Part shown: positions 6,867 through 15,198 of the stretch, one piece after another
Numbering within the stretch: position 1 is the stretch's first letter
How the letters are laid out: each line of letters begins with the position of its first letter
From: a virus
Direction: 5' to 3' (one strand)
IMG/VR virus record: IMGVR_UViG_3300037148_000041
Coordinates: 1-51,941 of that record
DNA: 51,941 nt
Notes under the pieces: model-generated
What the model saw: the letters and a program-made list of their open reading frames with translations, nothing else
The model's database searches: none
What the model was told of the DNA's origin: nothing
Made by a program: the position numbers and the translations under genes

Positions 6867-8095
6867 TGACGAAGAATCGCGCGATGGCTGCCGCTGCTCA
6901 CGGAATTTCCACATTGGGCATGGCCCACGATCAAGCCTCGCTTGCGCCGAACTCTGCGGTGGCCGCCGGCGCAATCCGGTTCGCCAAGAAGCCGGCCGCC
7001 GCCGACATGAAGCCGACGGACTGGAGCGGCCTGATCCGCGGCCTGATCAAGTTCTTCGCCGAGGAGGCCAAGGAGCCAGAGCACGCGCAGGATGAATTTA
7101 ATGAATCCGCGCATTCCAGGTCATCAGATGGGAAATTTGGCAGCGGAGGTACTGTCTATCATGGGAGTGATGAGAAATTCTCGGAGTTTGATCCCAACAA
7201 AGCAGGAACTCGAGACCCCGGATATTTGGGTCGCGGTTTCTACTTTTCCACGGACCCGAATGTTGCGCGAACCAATAAGCATAAATTGGCAGCAGAGGTA
7301 CACGTTAAGAATCCGCTGCAAATTGAGATTCCAAATTGGAAAACAGATAAGCGCGACGTAATTCGGAAGGCCCTCGGTCTAGAAAAGACTGCAACATTTG
7401 AGCAGGTCGATGAAGCTCTAGAAAAAGCTGGGCATGATGGTGTTATTCTTGATTACTCTCCGGTCGGATATGCCCATCAGGAGGTCATGGTAAAAAATAA
7501 GGATCAGATCAAGAATCTTAGGGCAGATGATTCGGGTGGATCGAAGGGCATTGTCGGTGATTCGGCGTTCGTGATCGCGATGGACCGGGACATCGAGCGG
7601 GAGAAAACCCGGGATGGCCGGATGGTTATCAAGCGGGCGCACATCACTAAGGCGAATGTCTGCCCCTATCGGGGTTCAGAAATTCCGGACTTTGAGAAGC
7701 TCGGCCTTGATCCAGATCGCGTCTATAATTTGCTACGCGACCCGGAAGAACTTCGCAAAGCCGCGCCGACGTTGAACGGCGTGCAACTCCTTATAAAACA
7801 TACACCGGTCCACGCGAAGGAGCCGCATCAGGACAAGACAGTCGGATCGCTCGGCACGGACGCGACATTCGATGGTGAATATCTCGACAACAGCATCTTT
7901 GTGAATGTGCAAGAGGCTATTGATGCGATCGAGTCCGGCGTCCAGCGCGAACTCAGCGCTGGTTATTTTTATGTGCCTGACATGACACCGGGAAATTTCC
8001 GTGGTACGGCCTTTGACGGAGTGATGCGGGAAATTGTTTTCAACCACGTCGCCCTCGTCGAGGATGGACGGGCCGGACCTGATGCAGCGATCTAA
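6866..8095 (+). CDS. DUF2213 putative prohead protease with an N-terminal ADP-ribosyltransferase domain
   Basis: Residues from about 228 to 409 match DUF2213, the protein encoded between portal/MuF and scaffold genes in many phages and thought to be the prohead protease. Visible are CPYRGSEIPDFEKLGLDPDR, LLIKHTPVHAKEPHQDKTVG, RELSAGYFYVPDMTPG and MREIVFNHVALVEDGRAGPD; the His of IKH and the Ser of ELSAG are candidate catalytic residues. Ahead of it lies the linker FNESAHSRSSDGKFGSGG (residues 78-95) and then an ADP-ribosyltransferase-like domain of the H-Y-E type seen in phage polyvalent proteins: YHGS (His99), GRGFYFS (Tyr126) and QEVMVKNKDQIKNL (Glu206). The inserted domain, about 7150-7530, is visibly richer in A and T than its flanks, suggesting recent acquisition. 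The start overlaps the upstream stop. Confidence 0.82.
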   Translation: MTKNRAMAAAAHGISTLGMAHDQASLAPNSAVAAGAIRFAKKPAAADMKPTDWSGLIRGLIKFFAEEAKEPEHAQDEFNESAHSRSSDGKFGSGGTVYHGSDEKFSEFDPNKAGTRDPGYLGRGFYFSTDPNVARTNKHKLAAEVHVKNPLQIEIPNWKTDKRDVIRKALGLEKTATFEQVDEALEKAGHDGVILDYSPVGYAHQEVMVKNKDQIKNLRADDSGGSKGIVGDSAFVIAMDRDIEREKTRDGRMVIKRAHITKANVCPYRGSEIPDFEKLGLDPDRVYNLLRDPEELRKAAPTLNGVQLLIKHTPVHAKEPHQDKTVGSLGTDATFDGEYLDNSIFVNVQEAIDAIESGVQRELSAGYFYVPDMTPGNFRGTAFDGVMREIVFNHVALVEDGRAGPDAAI

Positions 8096-8110
8096 ATTCG
8101 GAGGACGAAC

Positions 8111-9061
8111 ATGAAGGCAACTCGGTTCGGAGCGATGACGCTCTCGATCACCGCGGGCGTACTCGCCCCGCTGCTGGCGATGGACCAGAAGATCATACTG
8201 CCGAAGGATGCCTTCGCTTCCCTCACCACGAAAAACTTCAAGGACACCCGCGACAAGCTGTTGTCGAGTGTGCGCGCCGCCGTTGACGGCAAGCTGCGCA
8301 CCGGCATCGCGCTTGACGCCAGCATGTCCGATCTGGCCGCCGCGGTCGACGCCTTCAAAGAAGTCGCGACCAGCGCGGACGAGCCCGCCTCCGAGGAAGC
8401 CAACAAGGCCATCGAGGGCATGTCGCAGGTTGAGGCTCCGAAGGCCATCAGCGAACCGGGCGCGACCTACGACGCGGAGCCGCTCAAGGGCTTCCTGCGC
8501 GATTGCGGCATGGATGAAGACAAGATCGCGAAGTGCATGGATATGATGCCGAAGAACGGCATGGCCGGCGATGCCGAGGAGACCGATGAAGAGAAGGTCG
8601 CCCGCGAGAAGAAGGAATCCGAGGAAAAAGCGGCCAAGGATGCCGCGCTCGCAGCGAAGGACGCCGAAATGAAGGATAGGGTCAGCAAGCCGGCGATGGA
8701 CGCCGCCCTGAAGGTCCAGGCCACCGAGTTCGAGAAGCAGATCAAGTCGGTACGCGACAACGAGCGCGGCGTTCGCGTGGCGATCGCCGAGGTTCAGCCT
8801 TGGGTGGGTGAGCTGCCGGCCACGATGGCCTTCGATGCCGCCGCCGACGTCTACCGCCATGCGCTGGTGATGAAGGGCGTCGATGGCGCCAAGACGCTGC
8901 ACGCCGATGCGCTGCTGCCGATCCTGAAGAACTTGCCGAAGAACGGCGCCCGCGCGCCGGAGAGCAACGGTTCCGAGCAGCACATGGCGATGGATTCCTC
9001 GGCTGTCGGCAAAGCGATCAAAATGGCACCGGGCCTCGAAGGCATTTCGACGGTCCTCTAA
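8111..9061 (+). CDS. Scaffold-like protein
   Basis: The 316-aa acidic, helical protein follows the DUF2213 gene by 15 nt with GGAGGA upstream. The middle (residues about 155-205, EEKVAREKKESEEKAAKDAA and on) is a charged coiled coil. In relatives this region is often fused to the protease C-terminus. Position between protease and capsid genes and composition indicate a scaffold or capsid-assembly role. The C-terminal half has the PWVGELPATMAFDAAADVYR segment often seen in this group. Confidence 0.7.
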   Translation: MKATRFGAMTLSITAGVLAPLLAMDQKIILPKDAFASLTTKNFKDTRDKLLSSVRAAVDGKLRTGIALDASMSDLAAAVDAFKEVATSADEPASEEANKAIEGMSQVEAPKAISEPGATYDAEPLKGFLRDCGMDEDKIAKCMDMMPKNGMAGDAEETDEEKVAREKKESEEKAAKDAALAAKDAEMKDRVSKPAMDAALKVQATEFEKQIKSVRDNERGVRVAIAEVQPWVGELPATMAFDAAADVYRHALVMKGVDGAKTLHADALLPILKNLPKNGARAPESNGSEQHMAMDSSAVGKAIKMAPGLEGISTVL

Positions 9062-9124
9062 GGGCCGCCGCGTAGAAACCAATTTTCGGGGTTCGCCCCG
9101 CCGAAGCACTGAGGAGATGTAGAC

Positions 9125-10093
9125 ATGTCGGGAAGTGGCGGCTTTCAACAGCAAATTTATGACCAACCTGCAGTTGCAGTCGCGGGAAACCGCGCGACGC
9201 AGAACCCGATCTTCAGCTACAAAGCGGGCTCCGGCGGCCTCGTCGCCGGTTCCTCGCTGTTCGTCGGCCGCTTCGCGTGGGTGACACCGCCGCTCGATCC
9301 GAATGGCGGTCCGACCATCGCCAACAGCTTCGGCAACGGCGCGCCCAACGGCTTCCTGATGCTCTCGCAGCAGGGCCTGAACACCACCTACCTGTCAAAC
9401 GCCGGGATGCAGGTCCAGATCGGTTACGCGACCGATCTCCTGATCGCGGGCGACTTCTGGGTGCAGAACGACGGCACCACCGAGGCGGAATACGGCCAGA
9501 AGGCATTCGCCTATGTTGCCACCGGCAAGGTGACCTTCGCTGCCGCCGGTACCGTGTTCGGCGGCGCCTCGGCGACGGGTTCTTCGGTCGCACAATCGAC
9601 ATTCTCGGTTACCGGTTCGGTTGCCGGCAACATCCTGACCGTCACGGCGGTTGGATCCGGTACCGTGGTTGCCGGCGCGACGATCGCCAATGCGACCATC
9701 CCGACAGGTCCAGGACCGCAGATCATCGCCCAGCTTACGGGCACTGCCGGCAGCGTTGGCACCTACTCCCTGAACACCGGCGAGATCACGGTTGCGGCCG
9801 GCCAGACCATCACCGGTACCTATGGCACGCTGACGATCGGCACCGCGACCGGCACGTTTGCGGTCGGCGACCAGCTTACCGGCACCAACGTCGTCGCCGG
9901 AACCGTCATCACCCAGAACCTGACCGGCTCCGGCGGCTCCAGCGGCACGATGGTAGTCAACAACAACGCCCTCGTGACCTCGACCACCATCACGGCGAGC
10001 CTCGCGGTCGAGACCAAGTTCTACGCGCGGACCTCCGGCCTGGCCGGCGAGGTCGTCATGATCAGCTCGACATCCGACGCGGGCGGCAACTAA
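9125..10093 (+). CDS. Decoration/cement-like head protein with two inserted beta repeats
   Basis: The 322-aa product has GAGGAG before ATG 9125. The N-terminus (QQQIYDQPAVAVAGNRATQN) and the core (FVGRFAWVTP, NGFLMLSQQGLNTTYL, EAEYGQKAFAYVATGKVTFA) look like the structural protein encoded just before DUF2184 capsid proteins. Residues about 158-290 hold two copies of a Gly/Thr/Val-rich beta module (VTGSVAGNILTVTAVGSGTV and the copy starting TGTFAVGDQLTG) found in four other structural proteins here. The ancestral fold resumes at VETKFYARTSGLAGEVVMIS. Confidence 0.75.
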   Translation: MSGSGGFQQQIYDQPAVAVAGNRATQNPIFSYKAGSGGLVAGSSLFVGRFAWVTPPLDPNGGPTIANSFGNGAPNGFLMLSQQGLNTTYLSNAGMQVQIGYATDLLIAGDFWVQNDGTTEAEYGQKAFAYVATGKVTFAAAGTVFGGASATGSSVAQSTFSVTGSVAGNILTVTAVGSGTVVAGATIANATIPTGPGPQIIAQLTGTAGSVGTYSLNTGEITVAAGQTITGTYGTLTIGTATGTFAVGDQLTGTNVVAGTVITQNLTGSGGSSGTMVVNNNALVTSTTITASLAVETKFYARTSGLAGEVVMISSTSDAGGN

Positions 10094-10141
10094 GCCGCCC
10101 TCTTCGAACCAGGTAACTTTGAAAAGGCAGGAGTGACTTCA

Positions 10142-11248
10142 ATGGATCGTAACGCAGCCATCGCAGCGTGGAGTGAGCTCCGGGACGTCTATGAGGCGAA
10201 CGGCCTCATCCTGCCTGGCGTCAAGATGCTTGTGCCGGATGAGTTCAAGAACACGAACAAGTCGCTGGTTCGGATGGCGATGGATGCCGCGGGCAGCTTG
10301 TCCACGGACCCGAACTCGGCGCTTCCGGCGATGCTGACTACCTCGATCGACCCGGATACCATCCGTATCGTGTTCACTCCGCTCCAGATCGCGAAGATTC
10401 TGGGCGGCGAGAAGAAGGCGGGCGACTGGCTCGAGGAAACCCGCATCTTCCCGGTCATTGAAGAGACCGGCGAAGTCTCCAGCTACGGCGACTTCTCCGC
10501 CAACGGCCGAACCGGGATCAACTTCAACTATCCCCAGTTCCAGAGCTACCTCTACCAGACCTTCATCGCATACGGCGAGCGGGAGACCGAGCGCGCCGGC
10601 CTGATGCGGATCAACTACGTCGGCGAATTGACCGGCGCTGCCTCTGGCCTGCTGAACCGGTTCGGCAACCTCTGCTATGCCTTCGGCGTCGTCGGCCTGC
10701 AGAACTATGGCATCATCAACAACCCCTACCTGTCGGCCTATCTGTCGCCGGCGATCAAGGCATGGGGCGGCACCACCTGGTTCAACGGCGGTTCGCCCGC
10801 CGCGACCGCGAACGAGGTCTACAACGACGTCTTGGCGGTGGTTGAGCAGATCATCAACCAGACCAACGGCGCCGTTGAAATGGATGCCGAAATGACCCTG
10901 GCGCTGTCACCGCAGTCCCAGCTCGCGCTGAAGTTCACCAACTCGTTCGGCGTCTCGGTTTCGGACCTGCTCAAGAGCGGTTTTCCGAACATGAAGATCA
11001 TGTCGGCGCCGCAGTACGGCCAGAAGACCTCGACCAACAGCCAGGGCTACTCGGCGGTCGGCAATGCGCTGCAGATCATCGTCGACAAGATCGACAATCA
11101 GAAGGTTGCCTATCCGGCCTTCAACGAGAAGCTCCGCGCCCACAAGCTGATCCCGGAACCGTCGAGCTGGAAGCAGAAGATGACCTCCGGAAACTGGGGC
11201 GTGGTGACTCGCATGCCTGTTGGCATCAGCGGGCTTCTGGGAATTTAA
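10142..11248 (+). CDS. Major capsid protein (DUF2184-like)
   Basis: The 368-aa product starts at ATG 10142, eight bases after AGGAG; GTG 10133 is in frame but lies inside the ribosome site. It matches DUF2184-type capsid proteins: an N-terminal helix AAIAAWSELRDVYEANG, the TRIFPVIEETGEVSSYGDFS stretch, ERAGLMRINYVGELTGAASG and the C-terminal WKQKMTSGNWGVVTRMPVGI. It forms the icosahedral shell with an HK97-type fold. It is the most strongly initiated gene in the head module. Confidence 0.88.
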   Translation: MDRNAAIAAWSELRDVYEANGLILPGVKMLVPDEFKNTNKSLVRMAMDAAGSLSTDPNSALPAMLTTSIDPDTIRIVFTPLQIAKILGGEKKAGDWLEETRIFPVIEETGEVSSYGDFSANGRTGINFNYPQFQSYLYQTFIAYGERETERAGLMRINYVGELTGAASGLLNRFGNLCYAFGVVGLQNYGIINNPYLSAYLSPAIKAWGGTTWFNGGSPAATANEVYNDVLAVVEQIINQTNGAVEMDAEMTLALSPQSQLALKFTNSFGVSVSDLLKSGFPNMKIMSAPQYGQKTSTNSQGYSAVGNALQIIVDKIDNQKVAYPAFNEKLRAHKLIPEPSSWKQKMTSGNWGVVTRMPVGISGLLGI

Positions 11249-11290
11249 TTCGCCGCGATTGCCTTCCGAGGGGAAAATTGTATATTGCAC

Positions 11291-11313
11291 ATCGGCCCCT
11301 GATCGGGGCCGAT
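11291..11313 (+). terminator. Strong hairpin after the capsid gene
   Basis: ATCGGCCCC (11291-11299) pairs perfectly with GGGGCCGAT (11305-11313) around a 5-nt loop. No T run follows on the plus strand, so it may stabilise the capsid mRNA or act as an imperfect terminator that lowers expression of later genes. Confidence 0.45.
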
Positions 11314-11336
11314 GATGCATTCGGAGGGACCACATA

Positions 11337-11987
11337 ATGTTGACAGCCAAAGAGAAGCGAGACCAGCGCGCCGCACAGAAATCCGCCGCGCGCGCTGATG
11401 GGGTTCCTGCCGGGACGGCGGTTACGGAACTCGACAAGATCAACGAACAGCAATTCAAGGATCCCGGCTCGTCGCCGGATGCGCATGGCAATGTGGTCCG
11501 CGGGCCGCAGAGTGGCCGCACCGTGACGGTGGCCTGCAAGCTCGGCGTTGCATGGTTCGCGATGCAGCTTTGCAAGATCGAGGACAAGTTCGAGCAGAAC
11601 ATGCAGGGCGGCCGGACGGTCAAGGAAGCGACCCGGATCGGCAATGTGGTCCGCATCCGCGGCACGGCCTATCCCCGCGGCACGCCGCCGGCTGGCTTTC
11701 CGCCCGCCCCGATCATCGCTGATGGTGCGGCGCTGAATTTCGGTATCGACGCCGAGTTCTGGGAGGAATGGGTCAAGCAGAACCATCTGAACCCGCTCGT
11801 GATGAATGGCATGGTGTTTGCGCACGAGAAAGAGGATCATGTCCGAGGCCTCGCCAAGGAGACCCGCGACAATCTCAGCGGGCTGGATCCGATCAATCCG
11901 AAGAAGGACGTCCGGATGCCAAAATCGGGTCGCCGTGACGAGATCAGCGACATCGAGCCCGGCAAGCGGTCGGCCGACGCGTCCTAG
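11337..11987 (+). CDS. Hypothetical head protein, 216 aa
   Basis: ATG 11337 is preceded by CGGAGGGACCACATA, a good ribosome site. The protein has a basic N-terminus (MLTAKEKRDQRAAQKSAARA), then a beta-rich core containing TVTVACKLGVAWFAMQLCKI and GNVVRIRGTAYPRGTPPAGF, and an acidic C-terminus. The next gene encodes a shorter protein with a related layout (VACTALNGLTI, PDDWGFDTWLKQNEHNPFV against DAEFWEEWVKQNHLNPLV), so the two are probably diverged copies of one virion protein. Confidence 0.6.
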   Translation: MLTAKEKRDQRAAQKSAARADGVPAGTAVTELDKINEQQFKDPGSSPDAHGNVVRGPQSGRTVTVACKLGVAWFAMQLCKIEDKFEQNMQGGRTVKEATRIGNVVRIRGTAYPRGTPPAGFPPAPIIADGAALNFGIDAEFWEEWVKQNHLNPLVMNGMVFAHEKEDHVRGLAKETRDNLSGLDPINPKKDVRMPKSGRRDEISDIEPGKRSADAS

Positions 11988-12000
11988 AGGAGTTACGACG

Positions 12001-12312
12001 ATGGTCAAGGTCGCCTGCACGGCTCTGAACGGCCTCACAATCTGCAAATGGAAGCCGGGCTACGACGACGGCACCGGCGATAACGTGAAGACGGTGGTCC
12101 GTGACGGGCTGGCGATCCGTCTCAACGGGCCGTCCTCGGTCGGTGCCGGGGTTGGCAACTCGGACGGGAAGGGGCTCGAGCCCGGCATCACCGAGATCCC
12201 GGACGACTGGGGCTTCGATACCTGGCTGAAGCAGAATGAGCACAATCCCTTCGTCAAGGAGAACTTCGTCTACCTGGTGAAGGACGATGGCCCAAACGCG
12301 CCGACGGCGTGA
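12001..12312 (+). CDS. Hypothetical head protein, likely paralogue of the upstream gene
   Basis: The 103-aa product starts at ATG 12001 after AGAGGAGTT. An internal match to its neighbour is visible: VACTALNGLTI against VACKLGVAWF, and WGFDTWLKQNEHNPFVKENF against FWEEWVKQNHLNPLVMNGMV. It shares the end of each domain but lacks the long basic N-terminus. Its stop overlaps the next gene as GTGA. Confidence 0.6.
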   Translation: MVKVACTALNGLTICKWKPGYDDGTGDNVKTVVRDGLAIRLNGPSSVGAGVGNSDGKGLEPGITEIPDDWGFDTWLKQNEHNPFVKENFVYLVKDDGPNAPTA

Positions 12313-12620
12313 CCTTTGAGGAGACCATCGCCAAAAGCGATGAACTCGACCGCCATCTGGCGGAATCAGTGGAGAAGACGATGGCCGAGATCGGCGCGAC
12401 GAAGCTGGTAGGCGAGATCGGTGGCCTGTTCGAGGACATCCGGAAGACCTTGGCCGAGGCGAAGATCGGGATTGCCGCGGCGGCCAGCGAGTTGATGACC
12501 GAGGTCAAGGATCTCAAGGTGGTCGAGACCGCGATCCGGGGCGAGACGGAATCGGTTCGGAAGTTCAAGACCAACATGCTCGGCAATGCGGTCGCCGGCG
12601 AGAACTCGGACATGAAATGA
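12309..12620 (+). CDS. Helical hypothetical protein, 103 aa
   Basis: GTG 12309 overlaps the upstream stop (GTGA) and the product ends in an ATGA overlap with the DUF4054 gene. The whole chain is predicted amphipathic helix (LDRHLAESVEKTMAEIGATK and KIGIAAAASELMTEVKDLKV), consistent with a coiled-coil assembly factor. No family is recognised. Confidence 0.6.
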   Translation: MTFEETIAKSDELDRHLAESVEKTMAEIGATKLVGEIGGLFEDIRKTLAEAKIGIAAAASELMTEVKDLKVVETAIRGETESVRKFKTNMLGNAVAGENSDMK

Positions 12621-13114
12621 CAACCCCGGTCATCACCTTCACATTCGCGGACTGGATTGCACAATTTCCCGAGTTCGCGGCGACGAACCCGAACGCGGCG
12701 CAGAGCTGGTTCAACCGGGCATCGATCCTTTGCGCGAACGACGCCTTCAACCCGGCCTACGGGCTCGACGGGACCGGCGCGATGCTGGGGACGCTGCTCT
12801 ACCTGCTGACCTCACATATCGCATGGCTGAACGCGCCGCGGGACGCCAATGGCAACCCGGCGTCGACCGGTGCGCCGGCCTCCCCGATCGTGGGCCGGAT
12901 TGACCAGGCGAGCGAGGGGTCGGTATCGGTGCACGCCGACATGGGCGAGGCGAACGTGGCTTTTCCGACCCAAGCATGGTTTCTTCAAACGCGTTATGGC
13001 GCGGAATATGTTGCGGCAACGGCATGTTTGCGCACGGCCCGCTATTCGGCTCGGCCGATCGTTGTGCCGGGCCCGGCCTATTTTGGGCGCGGGATCGGCT
13101 TCGGGGGCTGGTGA
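12617..13114 (+). CDS. DUF4054 head-tail connector
   Basis: The 165-aa product has the DUF4054 pattern: an N-terminal FADWIAQFPEFAATNPNAAQ, a membrane-like helix GAMLGTLLYLLTSHIAWLNA, SPIVGRIDQASEGSVSVHAD, and a C-terminal TRYGAEYVAATACLRTARY. Members are connector or adaptor proteins docked under the portal. Its position after the capsid gene and before the gp10-like protein fits. The start is coupled (ATGA). Confidence 0.85.
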   Translation: MTTPVITFTFADWIAQFPEFAATNPNAAQSWFNRASILCANDAFNPAYGLDGTGAMLGTLLYLLTSHIAWLNAPRDANGNPASTGAPASPIVGRIDQASEGSVSVHADMGEANVAFPTQAWFLQTRYGAEYVAATACLRTARYSARPIVVPGPAYFGRGIGFGGW

Positions 13115-13130
13115 AAAGGGGAATCCAACT

Positions 13131-13556
13131 ATGTCGCAGCCGCTGAAGAGGAACCACCCGATGCAGGAGGCCGAAAGCCTCCTTCAAAAACTCGGCATTA
13201 GGCATGCGCCGATTCAAGCGTTCGGAGAGGACGATAAAATATCCGGTCTTGATGGCCGATACGTCTGTATCATGGACCCGCCAGGACCTTATTATATTCT
13301 GGGTTGCGACAACGAGATAAGCCGGGACAGTCCGAATCGCGAAAAAATTCAGATTATATTCTGGCGGTGTCTGCAAACTGCGACAAAGATCGCGAATCTG
13401 ATCGGTTGGGACATCGAGGAAATTAAAAAAATGCCGGTAGTTGGTCCTGGTTCTGAGAAGATAAAGCCGGTTTCCAGCGCAATATTTGTTATGCCACTAG
13501 GTATGCGGCCCGAAAGGATTCTGCTCCTGCAGGATAGCATATCGGCAGCGCCATAA
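13131..13556 (+). CDS. Hypothetical protein, 141 aa
   Basis: ATG 13131 has AAGGGGAA upstream; longer in-frame starts would overlap the DUF4054 gene. The sequence is mixed, with a beta segment ISGLDGRYVCIMDPPGPYYI and helix IFWRCLQTATKIANLIGWDI. It is not recognised. The DNA (13180-13540) is more AT-rich than neighbouring head genes, hinting at insertion into the connector region. Confidence 0.6.
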   Translation: MSQPLKRNHPMQEAESLLQKLGIRHAPIQAFGEDDKISGLDGRYVCIMDPPGPYYILGCDNEISRDSPNREKIQIIFWRCLQTATKIANLIGWDIEEIKKMPVVGPGSEKIKPVSSAIFVMPLGMRPERILLLQDSISAAP

Positions 13557-14050
13557 TGGCGGAGCTGCGCGGCGGCCAAGCATTCGAGAGTTCGCTGGTC
13601 AGCATGTCGGCGCGGCTGTCGAATGCCAAGGAAGTCCGGATAGGGTTTTTGCAGGAATCAACATACCCGGACGGGAAGCCTGTTGCGATGATTGCGGCCA
13701 TTCAAGAATTTGGTGCCCCATCAGTCGGCATTCCACCGCGGCCGTTCTTCCGGAACATGATCTCGAAAAAACAGGGCGAGTGGCCGGCTGCGATCGGCAA
13801 TTTGCTGAAGGCGAACAATTACGACGCGCTGCGGACGCTGCAGCTCACCGGCGAGGCGGTGGCGGGCCAACTCCGGCAATCCATCGTCGATACCAATGAT
13901 CCGCCGCTGGCCGCCAGCACGCTTCGCAAGCGCGGGGTCGGTGGCATGGTCTACAATGCGAAGGACGCGAGCACATTCGGTGCAAAACCTCTCGTTCGGA
14001 CCGGCCACCTCCTCCAGTCCGTAGATTATGAGGTCAAAGGCCACGAATGA
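13556..14050 (+). CDS. HK97 gp10-like / gpG-like head-tail joining protein
   Basis: The 164-aa product starts in a TAATG overlap. The diagnostic piece is MIAAIQEFGAPSVGIPPRPF followed by FRNMI, typical of gp10-like and Mu virion-morphogenesis proteins, then a helical region and a C-terminal PLVRTGHLLQSVDYEV. These proteins close the head-tail joint and act before tail attachment. Confidence 0.78.
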   Translation: MAELRGGQAFESSLVSMSARLSNAKEVRIGFLQESTYPDGKPVAMIAAIQEFGAPSVGIPPRPFFRNMISKKQGEWPAAIGNLLKANNYDALRTLQLTGEAVAGQLRQSIVDTNDPPLAASTLRKRGVGGMVYNAKDASTFGAKPLVRTGHLLQSVDYEVKGHE

Positions 14051-14129
14051 GGCCGCCCCGTTGTGGCAAGCCGTGATTCGTCGTAAAGGATGGAACGACC
14101 CGCCAGAAACGGCGCCGATTCGGTTTTAG
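14028..14129 (+). CDS. Possible 33-aa overlapping peptide
   Basis: ATG 14028 lies out of frame inside the end of the preceding gene and reads to TAG 14127-14129, filling the interval before the next ribosome site. It encodes a basic peptide with KATNEAAPLWQAVIRRKGWN. Tight packing argues for a real gene, but no homologous family is recognised. Confidence 0.35.
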   Translation: MRSKATNEAAPLWQAVIRRKGWNDPPETAPIRF

Positions 14130-14138
14130 GAGATCACG

Positions 14139-14543
14139 ATGGACCTCGACAACTTCCAGGCGGATTATCGTGCCTTCAAGGCTCGCGTCATGCCGATGGT
14201 ACTGGATTATGAGGCTCACAAGGCCCGCGATGGACAGGATCGGGAGATATCCGCAGACCTTAACGCCGAGATCAACGCCCCGCTTTCCCTCGCCGAGGAC
14301 GCTACCGACGAGCAGAAGGCGGCCTACCAGGAAGCCGTCGAGGCCCATGAGGCAAACGTGAAATTGGCTGCCGCTGTCGCGCATCAGTCCGACATGAGCG
14401 ACGAGGAGAAGGCCGCGCTGGACGCGGAAATCCATGCGCCGCTGCCGCCCGCCGATCCGGATGACCCGACCAGGCGTCCGATCGTCAAGCCCGATGCGCC
14501 GAAGGCTGCCGTAGTGGCCGCCGAGCAACCCGCAGCGATCTGA
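14139..14543 (+). CDS. Acidic hypothetical protein, 134 aa
   Basis: AGGAGATCACG precedes ATG 14139. The protein has two similar acidic segments, around LNAEINAPLSLAEDATDEQK and LDAEIHAPLPPADPDDPTRR, that look like an internal duplication, and an Ala/Pro-rich tail. The function is unknown. It lies between head completion genes and the accessory module. Confidence 0.6.
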   Translation: MDLDNFQADYRAFKARVMPMVLDYEAHKARDGQDREISADLNAEINAPLSLAEDATDEQKAAYQEAVEAHEANVKLAAAVAHQSDMSDEEKAALDAEIHAPLPPADPDDPTRRPIVKPDAPKAAVVAAEQPAAI

Positions 14544-14577
14544 ACATTATTCCGGCCCGAACCGAAGGATGACGAAG

Positions 14578-15174
14578 ATGAAGACCAAGCTGATTTTCCC
14601 CGTCCTTGCGGCATTGCTGGCCGGTAGCATTGCGGCATACGCCGCCAACACGACCTTCTTCACCTCAATCGGGGATCAGATTTTCCCGTTCTCGCCGCCG
14701 ACGATCTCCGCCCCGGGCGCCATCGATAACATGACAATCGGAGCAACGACGCCACAGAACGGCACATTCAAGGCCCTTGTGGCGGCATCCGTCACAAACA
14801 CCAACCCTACCCCGACGGTGCAGGGAGCGCCGAACGCGCAAACCACATCGGCGACCCTGACCGCAGCCAATCTGCAAACCGGGATTATCACGGTCCTTCA
14901 GGGTGCCGCCGGCAGTTCGGTGCTGACGCTGCCTTTGGCGACCGCCATGGACACGGCCTTTCCGAACTCCGTCGCTGGCAGTTCGTTCGACTTCTCCGTC
15001 GTCAACATCTCCGCGGTGGCCGTAGAGACCGCCGTTGTGACCACCAATACCGGATGGACCTTGGTGGGAGGAATGACCGTGCTGTCGACCAACACTGCCG
15101 GGGCCGATTCCTCGGTTCGCTTCCGGGCGCGTAAGACCGGAACCGGCGCTTGGACGCTCTATCGGTTATCCTGA
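14578..15174 (+). CDS. Secreted or virion beta protein with Sec signal
   Basis: ATG 14578 is preferred because GAAGG lies at a normal distance; ATG 14569 is also in frame. Residues 1-23 are a textbook Sec signal (MKTKLIFPVLAALLAGSIAA, cleavage near AYA). The mature part is Thr/Asn/Ala-rich beta sequence containing TTPQNGTFKAL, a phrase common in phage tail fibre repeats. A signal on a fibre-like protein is unusual; the protein may be exported to the host periplasm or surface. Confidence 0.65.
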   Translation: MKTKLIFPVLAALLAGSIAAYAANTTFFTSIGDQIFPFSPPTISAPGAIDNMTIGATTPQNGTFKALVAASVTNTNPTPTVQGAPNAQTTSATLTAANLQTGIITVLQGAAGSSVLTLPLATAMDTAFPNSVAGSSFDFSVVNISAVAVETAVVTTNTGWTLVGGMTVLSTNTAGADSSVRFRARKTGTGAWTLYRLS

Positions 15175-15198
15175 TCCTGGTAGGAGGCTCCGATCAAT

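Noticed and set aside
7733-9166. 477-aa minus-strand frame opposite the protease and scaffold genes
   Set aside because: A GC-rich shadow frame, rich in Arg/His/Gly, antisense to two well-supported genes and without a start signal.
9277-10116. 279-aa plus-strand frame overlapping the decoration-like gene
   Set aside because: It is the +2 shadow of the repeat-rich gene and is dominated by Arg, His and Asp codons from GC-rich repeats.
14047-14076. 9-aa frame after the gp10-like gene
   Set aside because: Too short and without support; the 33-aa frame at 14028 explains the interval better.
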